This document shows, piece by piece, positions 22,326 to 34,900 of a stretch of DNA of 64,000 bases. Every line of letters starts with the position of its first letter. Positions within the stretch are counted from its first letter, which is position 1. Both the position numbers and the translations under genes were made by a program. The notes under the pieces were generated by a model. It did not search any database and was not told where the DNA came from. It saw nothing but the letters and a program-made list of their open reading frames with translations. Source of the stretch: Drosophila pseudoobscura (lineage: Eukaryota; Arthropoda; Insecta; Diptera; Drosophilidae); contig NC_046683.1 in NCBI RefSeq assembly GCF_009870125.1, positions 48,437,869 to 48,501,868 on the forward strand, read 5' to 3'.

Positions 22326-25300
22326 GTGCAAGCAGAACGCCACTTTCCCAAGCCAAACACTGACGGGATTTCTTCAAGTGAATTATTTAGTCGGTTTTAT
22401 CGGGTCACATGATGAAGGGTTTCCCCCAAGCGAAACTCATTTATAAAACTCAACTCTACAGTGACTGCCATTAAGCTCTCCATTAGCGTAATACATCAGC
22501 TGTCAGCGGACTGTAATTTTGATCAGAAATGAATGTAGGACAGCGGCGAAAGAGTCCACCACGATAAAGTAATTTCATATTTCCCTGGTGATATCAGACA
22601 CCTCTTGTGGCCGCCTTATCTGCGCGACTGAAACTGGAATTGCAGTTGGAATTGGGTTTTGGTTTTGGTTTTGGTTTGGGTTTGGGTTCGGTATTGGCCA
22701 CCATCGGGCATACGTGTAATACATCAAGGCATTATCCGTGTAAGCTTCGGTTACAGTCGCAGTCCCCATCCTCTGGTGGACCAGCTCCCAAGTGTCGCCA
22801 CTTGACCCACATACCAAGCAACTACCCAAATGAAATGTTAATAAAATGAAAATAAAATGGCAAAAAAGAAAATCACGGCTCAAGCCCCAGCCCCAGCTCC
22901 AGTCCCACCACACTCTCTGACGGACAGAAACGGTTCGTCGTCGTCGATGCCAAAAAAAGGAAACCAGTCGACAACTTTATGATGGGAACCAACCCAGTGG
23001 ATGGCTGGTGGTGGCCATTGGCCAACAGCCCAAAATAAAAATCAGCAACATTTTAAAAACGTTGACGTCCGGTACAGGAGCAATTAGGCGAGACGAGACG
23101 AAACGATACAAGACGGTCTTATCAACGTCGCTCCGTTTCGGAATCCAACTACCGTAAGTACATTTTTGGATCGAAAAACCTATAGGAAATTCAAGGGCCA
23201 ATAAAGGTCGAAGATTCGATGCTCTATGCAAAAACAAAATAAATTTCGTGTGCATGACATACAAAATGTAGAAGACGTGATACTCTCTGTGAGCGGTAGG
23301 TTCTCGCTTCCCATAGCTTCCATTGCTGCCAGCGAATACTGCAAAAGAAACTAGCCGAGAATGCAAAAGCAAAATACAAGTCATGTGCAAGACGAGGTTC
23401 GTTAGAGGGGAGCCAAGGGCAGAAGATTCGATTCTTACGATAATACCCGTATCTCCTGATGCTGTGAAGATGCAGAGCTGTCCGCTGAAGGCAGCTTTGA
23501 TTCAGACAAAGGATTATAAACTTCCGAGGATACCCCATACAAAATCTGCGCTATAGAGTATACGGAAAAAGGAAACAATCCATGAACTGCCATAAAGAAA
23601 CCTAAACAAAAACCCAAAGAGTGAAAAAAAAGAAAACATAAACTTTGCATTGCCTTTGAACGACCTTCGCCATTTTTTTCGAGGCTGTTGTGTTTTTTTT
23701 TTGTTTTGGGTTACCTTTAAAAGTATTTCGCTGTTGTTTTCCTTAACTTTGAATATACACACGACTATATATCGTATATCGTACGTTCGTACACATGTAT
23801 ATATGTGCTGGATCGCACACATTTGTTGCGGATGCATAAAACATGTTCAGCATCGATCGCTGCCCTCGGCTCCCAGGTAAGCCACACAGCGACCTGCTCC
23901 GCGCTGCTCCGCTCTGCTCGGAGTACGCGAATCTGTTCGCTGGTGCGTGTTCCATCAAGTCCATCCATTCGGGCTCTGCCAGCAGTCAAGAGTGGCGTGA
24001 TTTCTCTCTCTCTTTCTCTCTCTGCCCCCCATAGAGGGGCCATTTGAAGGTCGCACAATGTTTGTATGCTGGAAGGTGGAATGGGGGTGGGGGGGGAACA
24101 GAAAGCGCGCCAAAAAACCTCTGGAGAACCTGAAGATGGAGCTGGAGCTGCTCGCAGCATTTTCAGTTGCACCTAATGGATCCCGAGATTTATGGCTCTT
24201 TATATCGTATGTGGGGTTAGCTTTTTTTTCCCCCACTTTTGTTTGGTTTGATGTTTTTTGGATCTGTGGAGCAAGTTTCAAAGGCATTTTTGCCATCCGA
24301 TGATTTATGCTGGTGGAAACGCTGCGAGCGAGCCAGAGAGCCATCGATCGATCGAATGGGAAATTGCCATTGATTGATGCCTGGCCACAACACACGTATC
24401 CTTTTTCCAGGAGAAATTGGCGATTGTAGGTGTGAAATCTATTCAGATTCAGTGGAAAATTCGTTCGCATAGATTTCCGATTAAAACCAATTGAGATTAT
24501 GAGAATTTTGATCTTGAACCCCCTCTTACGTTCTATGCGACGAATATGAGATGTATTTCTGTGAAAATCTTGTGAAAATAAACGTGTAGCCCACAGAAAT
24601 GTGCCTTCATCATCATTTACACAATTTACTTAATGTCAGGTGCCCCCCCGGGTTGATAAATTGGAATAAACTTTGGGTAGACTTTAGTTTTAACACTTTT
24701 GAGGTGAGAACTAAGGTCGCTTCGAGCCGACAAAGGTTAAACCTAAAAGCACCGAGCAATTGACACAATTAACATGGGAAGCATGGAGAGAGAAGCGATG
24801 GTGGCCCTGAGAGAGCCCTAAATGGCCAATGAAGGGCCGGACGGACGCCGGGCCGACTGTCCCCGCTCCGAAGGTGTCATAAGACTAGACAAGTGAACGG
24901 CCCTGGGGCGCCTCTGCCTCTGCCACTGCCTCAGACACTGCCTCTCTTCTTTTGGCCATAGCCTGTCATTTAGTTTAATATTTTATCAGTCACCTCTCGG
25001 CTGAGATATAATTTGACAAGCGCGACTTTGGTTTTTATTGGCCAAGTGAACTGAAAACTGATTGCAGTCGCGGTGTGGGGAGGGGAAACCGAAACCCGAT
25101 ACGCCTTCCAAGCCCGCCTGCAGCAGCGCCACTCGAGCAACTTTTTGTGGCAGCCAAGTGCAAAGGCGGTGTGGCGTCAGCCTGCATTGCGATGGATACC
25201 AATCACACGCATATCACTCGCCACTCGAGCCAATCAAATAGTCCCATAAATATCAGCCAGCATAATGATTATCTGACCCATCTGGCAAATGGGTCAGTTC

Positions 25301-28300
25301 TGGCGAACATTTTGATGCTAGAAATAACAATTGGACGCTTCTAAGTAATGCCAATCCTTGACCCTGGACGGGCATCAATGCTCCTGCCGGGAACTCCAAT
25401 TTCCTGGTATTTCCGAAGCACATAATGGATACATTTTCACAGGAAATCCATAGAGGTCTGTGCATGTTCAAGCTCCATCTTTTAGAGAAAAACAGAAGCC
25501 ATCGCAGCTTCCGAGTTGGAGGAGATCGCTGTCTCTCTCTCTCTCGCTCTCTCTCGGGGTCTGTCTAGAATAAACGACTTAAATTCGATTTGTTTTTGCT
25601 CTCGCACAAAGCTGGGGCATTCATTGAATAGCGAAATGGGATATGTCTTCGGAGGTTGTGTACTACTGAAGCAGGAAGTGCAGCGTATGGCAATTCCGAC
25701 ACCGATTCCGCTCTCAGTGTGTGCTGTTGTTGTTGTTGTTGTTGTTTGTGCCAACGAATGTATGACGGGACACACATTGAGGCATGCTGCCAGATGATTT
25801 AGTAGGCGTTGCAAACACACGCCATATGCATGCAGCATGCGGCAAGCGGCAAGCGGCAGAGGGCAGCCAGCCACTTAATGTTCTCTTTGCCACAGAAACA
25901 AAACAAGCAAAGAACTCCGCTGTAGTCTCGACCCAGGAATACCCCCTAAAGAGTCCTTGTTTAGCAGCGTCCTGGCTGTTTCCCAGCCGAGATCCTCTCT
26001 CGGTGGCATACGGATCTGGATCAGCATATACCCGTAAACATTTACGTGCAGCGGGGTATCAAAACAGAAAACAGAAAACAGAAAACATCTGAACGAAGCA
26101 ACTTTTCGCGCCTGCTTTCTTGGATTTTCTGGGATATAATGCTCTGGAGAGTCGTGTCTCTGCCCCCTCTTCAGTTCGGGCTCATTGGAGGCAACGCATG
26201 CGCAAATTGCTCGCCGACTGCTCTGGCAATAAATTCATAAAAAATCATTAAGCTGAATTTTTAGCATCCACAAGAAGCCTCCACTTCTTCGCACATACAC
26301 ATATGTGCGGATGGATGGCTAGGGGGAGGGGGAGGGGGAGGGCACTGGGGGAGGGGACTGGATCTGGGATGGGCCTGGACCATCGGAGATGTCGCATTCA
26401 TTTCAGGCTTAAGCTTAACCGAAAGATGGGAGGACATACCCCTATACGAATGGTATCTTAAGCACATGGCCAACTCGTAAATTGGGTTCAGTTCAGACCG
26501 ATCGACTAAAAGGGAACACACAGACACACACACAACAACAAGATGAAGTTGTCAGCGGTGCAGCCATAAAATATATGCATTAGAAGAGTGCTATAATCTT
26601 TGTAGTTTGTGGATAGTCTAGTGGGATCCTAGTTTGAGTTCCCTTTCGAAGAGATTACAGTGTAGCGATACATTTTTGAGGTGTAGAAGGTGTTATCTCT
26701 GGCCTGTCGTCACGCTATCTATCTCATTCTGGAGAGAGTGATTCCACTCGACTTCCTTCACTGAGGGTCTCTCTGTATTCTATCTGAGCATTCCCCAACA
26801 CAATGTGTCAGAAAGCTTGTATCTATCAGGTGTCATCTATCATGACTTGAGTGCTGGTTACATTCATTACTTTCGCGATAATATAATCGGCTCCAGCGTC
26901 TATCGATACTTTTTCTTTCGAAATTTCGAAATAAGAGATCCCTGATTCTTGATTTTATTTCCACGCCAAGCGTCCTATTATTTCCTCCCAAATAGAGCGT
27001 ACGGTGGGTTGTCTTTTTCGATTATTTTGCTCCATTTTAGGGAACAACCAAAGTCCGTATGGCGGAACTTAAAAGTCGTAAAGTTCTGGCGGAGAGCGAT
27101 GGAAATTTGCATGCTGCAGAAGACTCAAGGAGAAGACTCAAGGCTCCGGAACGAAGGAGAAGGAAGACCGAACCCCCAAAGAGACGACAAATGACACCAC
27201 AAAGCAGAACTGAAATGAAAACAAAAACAAAAAATTATTTTAATTTTATGCTTCGTTTGGAGACTTTTTTTTTTTTTGGTTCCTTCTGTTCTGTTTGTGG
27301 AGCCGAATTTTTGGAGGGCGTCAAGCGAATTGTTTGTTTATGCGAGTTGACAGAGAGACCAAACACCAAACAATCCGCGAGACAAGAAATGAATGTGCGA
27401 CGAGCCGAGGGAGTGCCACAAATATGTACTTATGTATGTATGTATGTATGTATATGCTGATGTGCTGAGCGTGCAGGCGGAAAGAGATACGATACCCTAT
27501 GGCTGGGAGGGAGCGAGATGCACATACCAGATATAAGTTATTATGGAGATAAAAGATGTGCATATGGGGATATTTATGCGACACTCGCATGCGGGATTAA
27601 TATTCAGAGACATCTTCAAAAATGAATGCAGATACTTGTCCACCCCTCCCCCTCCCCACCCCCCAGCACCGAACGCCGTGTCCCTGAAGTTCTCTGATTA
27701 GAATCCCCCTCCAAGGTTTCTCAAGGTTAAACCATATACACAAATGCGTATGTATATGTACACAAATCCAGGCATGTATTATTGTTCTTGTGTTCCTCTT
27801 TGTAGTCGAAACACAGAAGCTTGTGGCAAGGAATCAAACACAAAAGAAAACGAAGAAAAAGCCAAGAAACCACAACAAAATCTCACTGCTGATTAAATCT
27901 TTTCCTCTTCAGCTACAGCTACGGCATCCATCCTCCCCGTATCCATCCATTCTGGCCTGCCAGACTTATCGGCATCATATATCTTTAGTTCTTTCTTTTG
28001 GTCTTTGATTCGAGAGAGCCAGAAAAGTTTCATTTGTGTATTTTGAAATCCCAAGAACAACTTCACTGGGCTCTCAAGATTTCGAAAGTGGTTTCTATAT
28101 CGATTGGGATCGAACTTTCCGATTTGAACGGATATTCTCCTACATATTTTATTCTACCACTTTTTCAGTCCGTGCCAAATGCAAATCCTCTCAAGTCAAG
28201 TACCCCCAACTCCCATCCGAAATCGCCCCTCCTCCTGCTCCTTGGTTTTTGTTTGTGTTACACCATTTAGGTTGAATCAGGCTTTGTGTGACGCAGATCT

Positions 28301-29064
28301 CTCTTTCGCTCTCCGGCTTAAGTGGCCGACGTCATCACTCCACGCCACGCCACGCCACGCCATGGCACTCCACTCCACTCCCAACCGATCCACTCCCAAC
28401 CTCTCGCTGATCCGATCCGATCCGATCCGATCCGCACCCAGACCGACCACATGTGGAGTTTGTTGTGCACACACACACACACACACACGTAGTCCATGGT
28501 TAGGCAGCGATCATAACGATCCTCATGATGATCGTGTCCGGGGTTTTTCGCTCCATGTTCTGGCAAATGTTTGCCATTTACCAGCAGCAGCAGCAACAAC
28601 AGCTGTCCGCTGCTGCTGCACTCTCTCTCGCTCTATAGGCAAATCTCCAGCTGCCGATCTACAGACTGGGGGACTGGAACAACATTTCTATTATTTATGT
28701 CCGAGCCAGAGAGGTCTCGCAGATCTCTTCCAGTTTTCACACTTTCCTCACGGTCCGGCGACCATGAGCCGCCCGCGGGCACTCTGCCTCTCCGCGTTGC
28801 ATGTAGCAATTAAAAATAATTTGTTTGGCTTGTTTTGTGTCAAAAATCATGGAAATACATCATCATAATAATAATGTTGTTATCAGAAGGTGCGGCATTT
28901 GCACAGACACAATATTTCTATCTCCTTATCCTTTTTTTTCCAGCTTGTTTGGTCCAATGGGAATCATTTGTCAGTCGGGCCTCGGGGAAGGCAAAGAGGA
29001 ATTGAGAGAAGTCTTGTTAGGTTAATCCAAGGTTGAGGGGTCCTTGGTGTCATTCGAAACGACC

Positions 29065-29082
29065 GTGTCCGTTCGCTTATGG
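29065..29082 (+). repeat. Dispersed motif copy 2 (GTGTCCGTTCGCTTATGG)
   Basis: Matches 17 of 18 bases at 31949-31966 (GTGTCCGTTCGCCTATGG), about 2.9 kb away. Confidence 0.65.
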
Positions 29083-29555
29083 AAAGGAACAACCAGCGAA
29101 TCAACGTCGGTCGCTTCATTCGACGATTGTGACGTAGTAAAGTGGGGATATGCCCCCAAAATGCCGAGCATGTGTGTAAGACCTTCAGCGTAGAGTCGGG
29201 AACTGGTTTAATTGACTCGAAGTGGATAAGTCTTGAAACAAACAAAAACAAACGTAAAAATACATATATCGGCAAATTCAGCAAAGTGTAAACTTATTTC
29301 CGACCGTCGAGCGACTGGCTTTGATTGAAAGGCAAATAAGCTGCCGGTTTCAATGAAAACACAGAGACGACCCGGCCACGGCCCCGATCCCGACCCCAAC
29401 CCCAACCCCTGCCGTGGATACCTGGGATGGGCGATGCCACGATGAACGATAATGAAAATCCATTTGACGACTACGCTGACAGCAAAGAGCACAAATCATT
29501 TGCACAGACAGCAAATGCAAATCTTTGCAGATTAAAACAAAAACCAGGCGCAGAG

Positions 29556-29564
29556 TATAAATAA
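29556..29564 (+). promoter_or_regulatory. Possible TATA box of an unannotated transcript
   Basis: TATAAATAA in a GC-rich setting. It is followed by a stretch of CAGCCAGCCAGA units and A-rich, leader-like sequence to about 29950, without a long coding frame. This could start a noncoding RNA or a gene whose coding exons lie elsewhere. No clear TCAGT initiator is present at the expected distance. Confidence 0.25.
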
Positions 29565-31948
29565 ACATCGAGCGAGCCAGACACAAATACCTAAACCTGT
29601 CAAATCCGCGATATCGTCAAAGATAAGCCACGGTCCGGACCCCAGTCGCAGACCACTCGGGCGGGCAGACAGACGACTGCCAGCCAGCCAGACAGCCAGC
29701 CAGACAGCCAGCCAGCCTGCATCGCAAGCCTCTCCGGATCTCACCATCGCACCATCTCCCCGTTGAAATCCATCAGTCCCCCCGATATCTCACGCGAGTG
29801 CTGTGGCGAGTACTGTGTGAATATTTGTTTTAATTAAATGCCGATCGAGAAGCGTAATTGCGGCACATTAGGTTAACACAAAATCCAATAAAACAGCAAA
29901 TCTCACAGCGAAAACCAGAAAATATATTCGATAAAATCTCTGACGTTTTATCTGCTCAAATTCGAAATCGAAGCGGACATTAATTGACTAGCCTGGGACT
30001 AGACGGGTGATTGAAGAGCGAGATGTAAAATCAATCCATCTGATAGAGCCGAATCGCTAAGAATCACAAAAGCTGAGCACCAGATATCATAGTGTCGCGG
30101 CACGGGTGCCGCTACTCCAAACATTTCGACTGGAAAAAACTGTAAATATTTATCAAATATTCTATAGAATATGTACATACTATTGAAATTTTTAGATATA
30201 TGATCTATCTAAATATCAATAACAATTCGCTCATTCAACGGTATTTATTTGTATATGTATATTAGAAAACATGTATTTCTATCTGTATAAATTATAAACA
30301 AATAAAAATCAAATAAAATACTATTTAATTTGTATTCCTTCTAGCGTGGAATAAAACCTGCTGCTTTATGCTTCCAACAATCAACAATTACACACACAGA
30401 CATTCATTTAATGACCTGAAAATGTTATTTTTCGTTGTTATCAGAATCAATAAAAAAAATTATAATAATTATTGCCAGAGCCGCAACAAGCAACAAAACC
30501 GAATGCACAAAGACCTTGACTTTAAACATGGCTGATCTTTTGCACAGTTTGGCCAAAAGGAATTGCCGTCCATGGGGGGGCTTGATCCGCAACGATCATG
30601 CGGTCATAAATTGGCAATTGAAGGTCTAACTTCTTAAGCCCCCATCGGCCCAGTCTCTCATTTGCCATTGTGGCGGCTTTTGTTTTCGGGGGGCAATTAG
30701 ACCAGAATATTTTGTATTTTTTTTTTGTATGGTAATTACACATTTTCTGTATTTTTTGTGGCTACAACTTCAGCTCGGTTTTGTTGATTTTGGCTTGAAA
30801 ACTCAGGTTCGATTCGACTTGAGCTCTGAACAAATGTCGGAAAGGTCAATGATATACCAATGCTTTGATGTCGATTTCTAAGAGGCGTTAATGAATTGTT
30901 TCTGCAGGTTTTTAACTTGCTTTTCGAGTGTAATGGAGTCTACAGTTATTTCTGAATATTCTCCACCAAAGATACTACCTATAGATACGGTCTTTTTGAA
31001 GACACAGATGATATGATCATATCTACTAGATTGCAGAGACACGATCCGATCGGATCATCGGATCTGATTCGCTCTCCTCTCGCCCACACTCTTTTTCGTC
31101 CAGTGTGCGCCCCCTGGCGGAGGGAGCGAGTTGTATGCAACGGCCAGATGGTAAAATGAAGAAAGAAAGCGATGCAACGGACTGTGTGATATGGAAACAG
31201 CTAGAATATTTGTCATTAGATGGCACAAAGACACCCTGGAATGCAGGAATATATTGTATAAGTTAGCTAAATCATAAAAATAGATATATGTCTGTACATT
31301 TAGACACCGAGTACCGGGTATCATAGTGATGCGATACGTGTGCCTCGACTAACGTCACGACTGGTTTTGAGCAAAGCTTTTAAAATAGCTATCCCCTATC
31401 CAAAGGAGAAAAACACTAAGTACTGGGGCTCCCCCCCCCCCCACACACACACACACACACACACATCATAATTCAATCCATCTAATGAACGTTTCGTGGC
31501 GCATTGACAATTAATCAAAATTTAATTAAAAAGACAAAATGCCACATTAAAGTATGCACTTTACTTTGTAGCAGTTTTTGTTGTGTTTTTGTTTTTGTTT
31601 TTATTTTTTCTTCTCTCAGGCAAAGCACAATTTATTGTGCTTGCATTTTTGCCGATGCAAATCTGTCGCCAACGTGCAAAATGCAAAATGCAAAATGGTA
31701 AATTGTTTTTACCACTAATGCCGCCGTCAACGGGCAGACAAGTACGAGTATGCACTCGTAATCGTACGAGTACTCATACAGGCACTCATACTGGCACTCA
31801 CACTCGCACTCACACGGCTCTAGGCCTGGTTTTTGTTGGCTGTGTGTGGGCCGCAATTAGAGAAGAAGGTTGAATGTGTGCGGGCTTTGGGCCACTTGGA
31901 ATGACATGGCAGCACTGACACCAGTCCGGTCTTTATGTAAACTTCTAT

Positions 31949-31973
31949 GTGTCCGTTCGCCTATGGGAAACTT
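31949..31973 (+). repeat. Dispersed motif copy 3, links copies 1 and 2
   Basis: Its left part (GTGTCCGTTCGCCTATGG) matches the 29065 copy and its right part (TTCGCCTATGGGAAACTT) matches the 22308 copy. A weaker relative, ATTCGCCTATTGGGAATCG, lies at 32837-32855. Confidence 0.65.
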
Positions 31974-34900
31974 TTTGCAGCGAATAACTAGATCGGTGAA
32001 AGGTTACATTGAATAAAGATCCCAACTAATTGAGTAAACTGTGAGCTTCCTTCATTTGGAGAGCAAATGTTGATCGATTTCCCCCTCCCCCCAATAATAT
32101 CTTTGCATGCATTCTATGCGGCATTCCGTAATTGAGCACCTGACAAAAGAATTTCTGCTTGGGCAGGCAGCACATGTTCAAACGTCGATACAAAGTGCAT
32201 ATCTCTGGCTTCGCAGATAGGTATTTATCTCAAGAGAGTGAGCGGTGGGGGATAGCAAACTGAAAAGGTGTCAGTCGAGATTGTGATTGCACGCAAATTG
32301 AAGAATTTCCAACGTGGGAAAACGAGTTGTCGATCGACATCGCCCCGAAATCAAGTCAAGCTGAAAAGCGTTAAAGGCTCGAACAAACAACAAGGGAACG
32401 GTTCGGAACGGATCGGAACGAGCGAAAGAGTGTGGCCTGAAAACCACACAAAAGATACCACATACCAGATACAAGATACGTACATACATACATATGTACA
32501 TATATCTGAATGCAAGATATTTATCCTAGCGTCGGTACGGCTGGATCTGAGACGATTCGGATACTGTTTTTGGGGCCAATTGTTGCAATTTCCACTGATT
32601 GGCCATTTCCAGCGTCACCATTGGCAGCCATTAGGCAGGCAGCCTCTAGCTCCTCTTACCAATCTCTTACCAATCCCCATCTTCCATCCTCCTGGCCTGC
32701 AGTTAATTGTCTATAATTATGCATTAATGAATGCATCTGGCCGAGAGCACGAAATCATGTTTAAGAATTCTTGCATGAAATGTTGCATGCTCTTAGACCC
32801 GCTGTGCAGCAACACCCCACCTCGTATGCAGATCGCATTCGCCTATTGGGAATCGATAAATTCTCAAATTGCACGCTTCGATCGCATGTCGTTGATAGTG
32901 ATCGCAAATCCAAATGATTTTCCGTAGTTACTCCCTAGTCTTAGTCACTGATCACAGTAGATGAGTGTGTGCTAGCCTTACTCCAAATGGGTTTGGGTTT
33001 CATTCTGTTTCATCTGTGACTGAAACGAGCACTTTTCTAATCTGCCACAGATCTGTTGTTTGACAACATACATGGCGTGTGCATGACGCACGGCAAAGTC
33101 AAAAGGTCTGCCCAAGTTGCATATATTGTATCCAAAACTCTCTAATCTCAAGCCCTCCAACTATTGCAAAAACCGACCCAAAAATTATCCCACGTTCCCA
33201 AAAAATGAGGCAAAAACAAACGGAATGATTGAACAATGAGAATTCAATAAAGAAATACACGAAATCATTAAGAAAACATCCTAGAAGACGTTTCACACAT
33301 GAAAACATGTTAAAGACAACAAAATTGAAAAAAAAAGATACCCATTCACCAAAAAACAAGAAAAAAGAGTGACAAAAGTGTGACAAAATTTCTACAACAA
33401 CTATTAAGAAAAATAAACCAAAAAGAAAAACTAAAAAAATGGCATAGATAGTAAAGCCAAAGCATAAGATGGTAGATAGAAATTAATCCACTTCAGAAGG
33501 CTTTCTAAAATGTAAATTAGCCTGGGGGCTGCCTCAGTCTGTGGCACCTTCTGTGGGTTTAATTGAAGGTTATCTTTATCTTAATTCAATCAAATATTTA
33601 ACATTGAAAAATGTTCTCATTTTCGAACATCAAACACGATTATAAGATGTCAGCAATGTGGATATATCATCTGAGATCCCAAACTATGGAACAACTGGTT
33701 TCAACAGAAGATCCAACCGCCATCGCGTGCTGCTCTTTCCGGTCCTAAAAACAACCAAAAGATCATGAATATCAAATGAATATTTATACAGCACGCGGCT
33801 TAATTGCAACGAGTGAGTTTGCCTAGGCCTGGTTTAGGCCAAATTACGGTCGCAGTCCCCGGGTTCAGTCAACCCGGGCCAAAATAAATTCATAATTTTT
33901 TGATGAATGCCTTGCGGCTCATTAAATCAGGCAACCACCACCACACCACACCACACCACTCTTTTTTTTTCTTTTCTTTTGGCCGGTTTTATGCGGCGAG
34001 TGAGAGTGACCGTGAATATTTTTGTATGGTTTTCAGGCATTTTATTTTGTGGCTCGAATGATTAATGCTAATTAGTTGCCACATGAAGCTGTACGAGTAT
34101 ATGCAAATTAAAAGAAACGAAAACCGAGCAAAAAAAAAAATCTTAGTAATTAAGATGTAGTATACTTTGGGTATTTGCTGGAAAAAATGATACATAGTTT
34201 CATTTGCATGGAATCCCATTTGCTGCTAGTGGAGATTTCTGCGGTGGAGGTGCCTTCATCCATCTTCTTTGTAATCTTCTTTCTCACCAAAAAAGTCAAT
34301 TTTGATTTATGTTGGCCTGCGAATTGTTAAGGTTGTTTTTTTGTCGCCATAGTTTGGAGTAAAAATGGGTTAGGATATTGGGAAATTGGGTTTAGAGATT
34401 TAGGGAAAGAGATTTTAACTCCATATTGATATTAATACTAGACACTTTTATATAGTCTCAGAAAAATTGTATACTCCCAACCAACTTAAAAATCAACTCA
34501 TCTCCATGGAAATTCCTATAAACCTAACTATAACCCAGATCTTTACAAAATACATGAACTCTAATGTTTTTCTGTGCAGAAGATTTGTGTCTTAAAGCAT
34601 GATTCAGATGTACACACATGCGTTGTATGTTTATAATTATCATTCTGTTGCAACATCTTCGCAATAATTTCCTAAGTGCACTTATCCGAATAATTAAGCC
34701 ATCAATGTGGTGGGCAATGCCTGGACAATTGTTGTAATTAGCGAGAGTAGAAGAGGGACGGCTATACATTGTATGTGTGTATGTGCATACGAGTGTAGTA
34801 TGTACCAGAGGGCATTGCCATCCTATTTGGCATTGCATAACACTCGACAATGTGCACCGTTACTTGGTTTGCTAATGAGCAGGCGAGGGGTGGAGACGGA

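Noticed and set aside
28179-28868. 229-codon plus-strand frame
   Set aside because: Composed of microsatellite translations (CACACA, GATCC, CAG/CTG) with no domain or codon bias.
32268-32927. 219-codon plus-strand frame
   Set aside because: No domain, AT-rich codon use, no supporting start, splice or polyadenylation context; likely chance.
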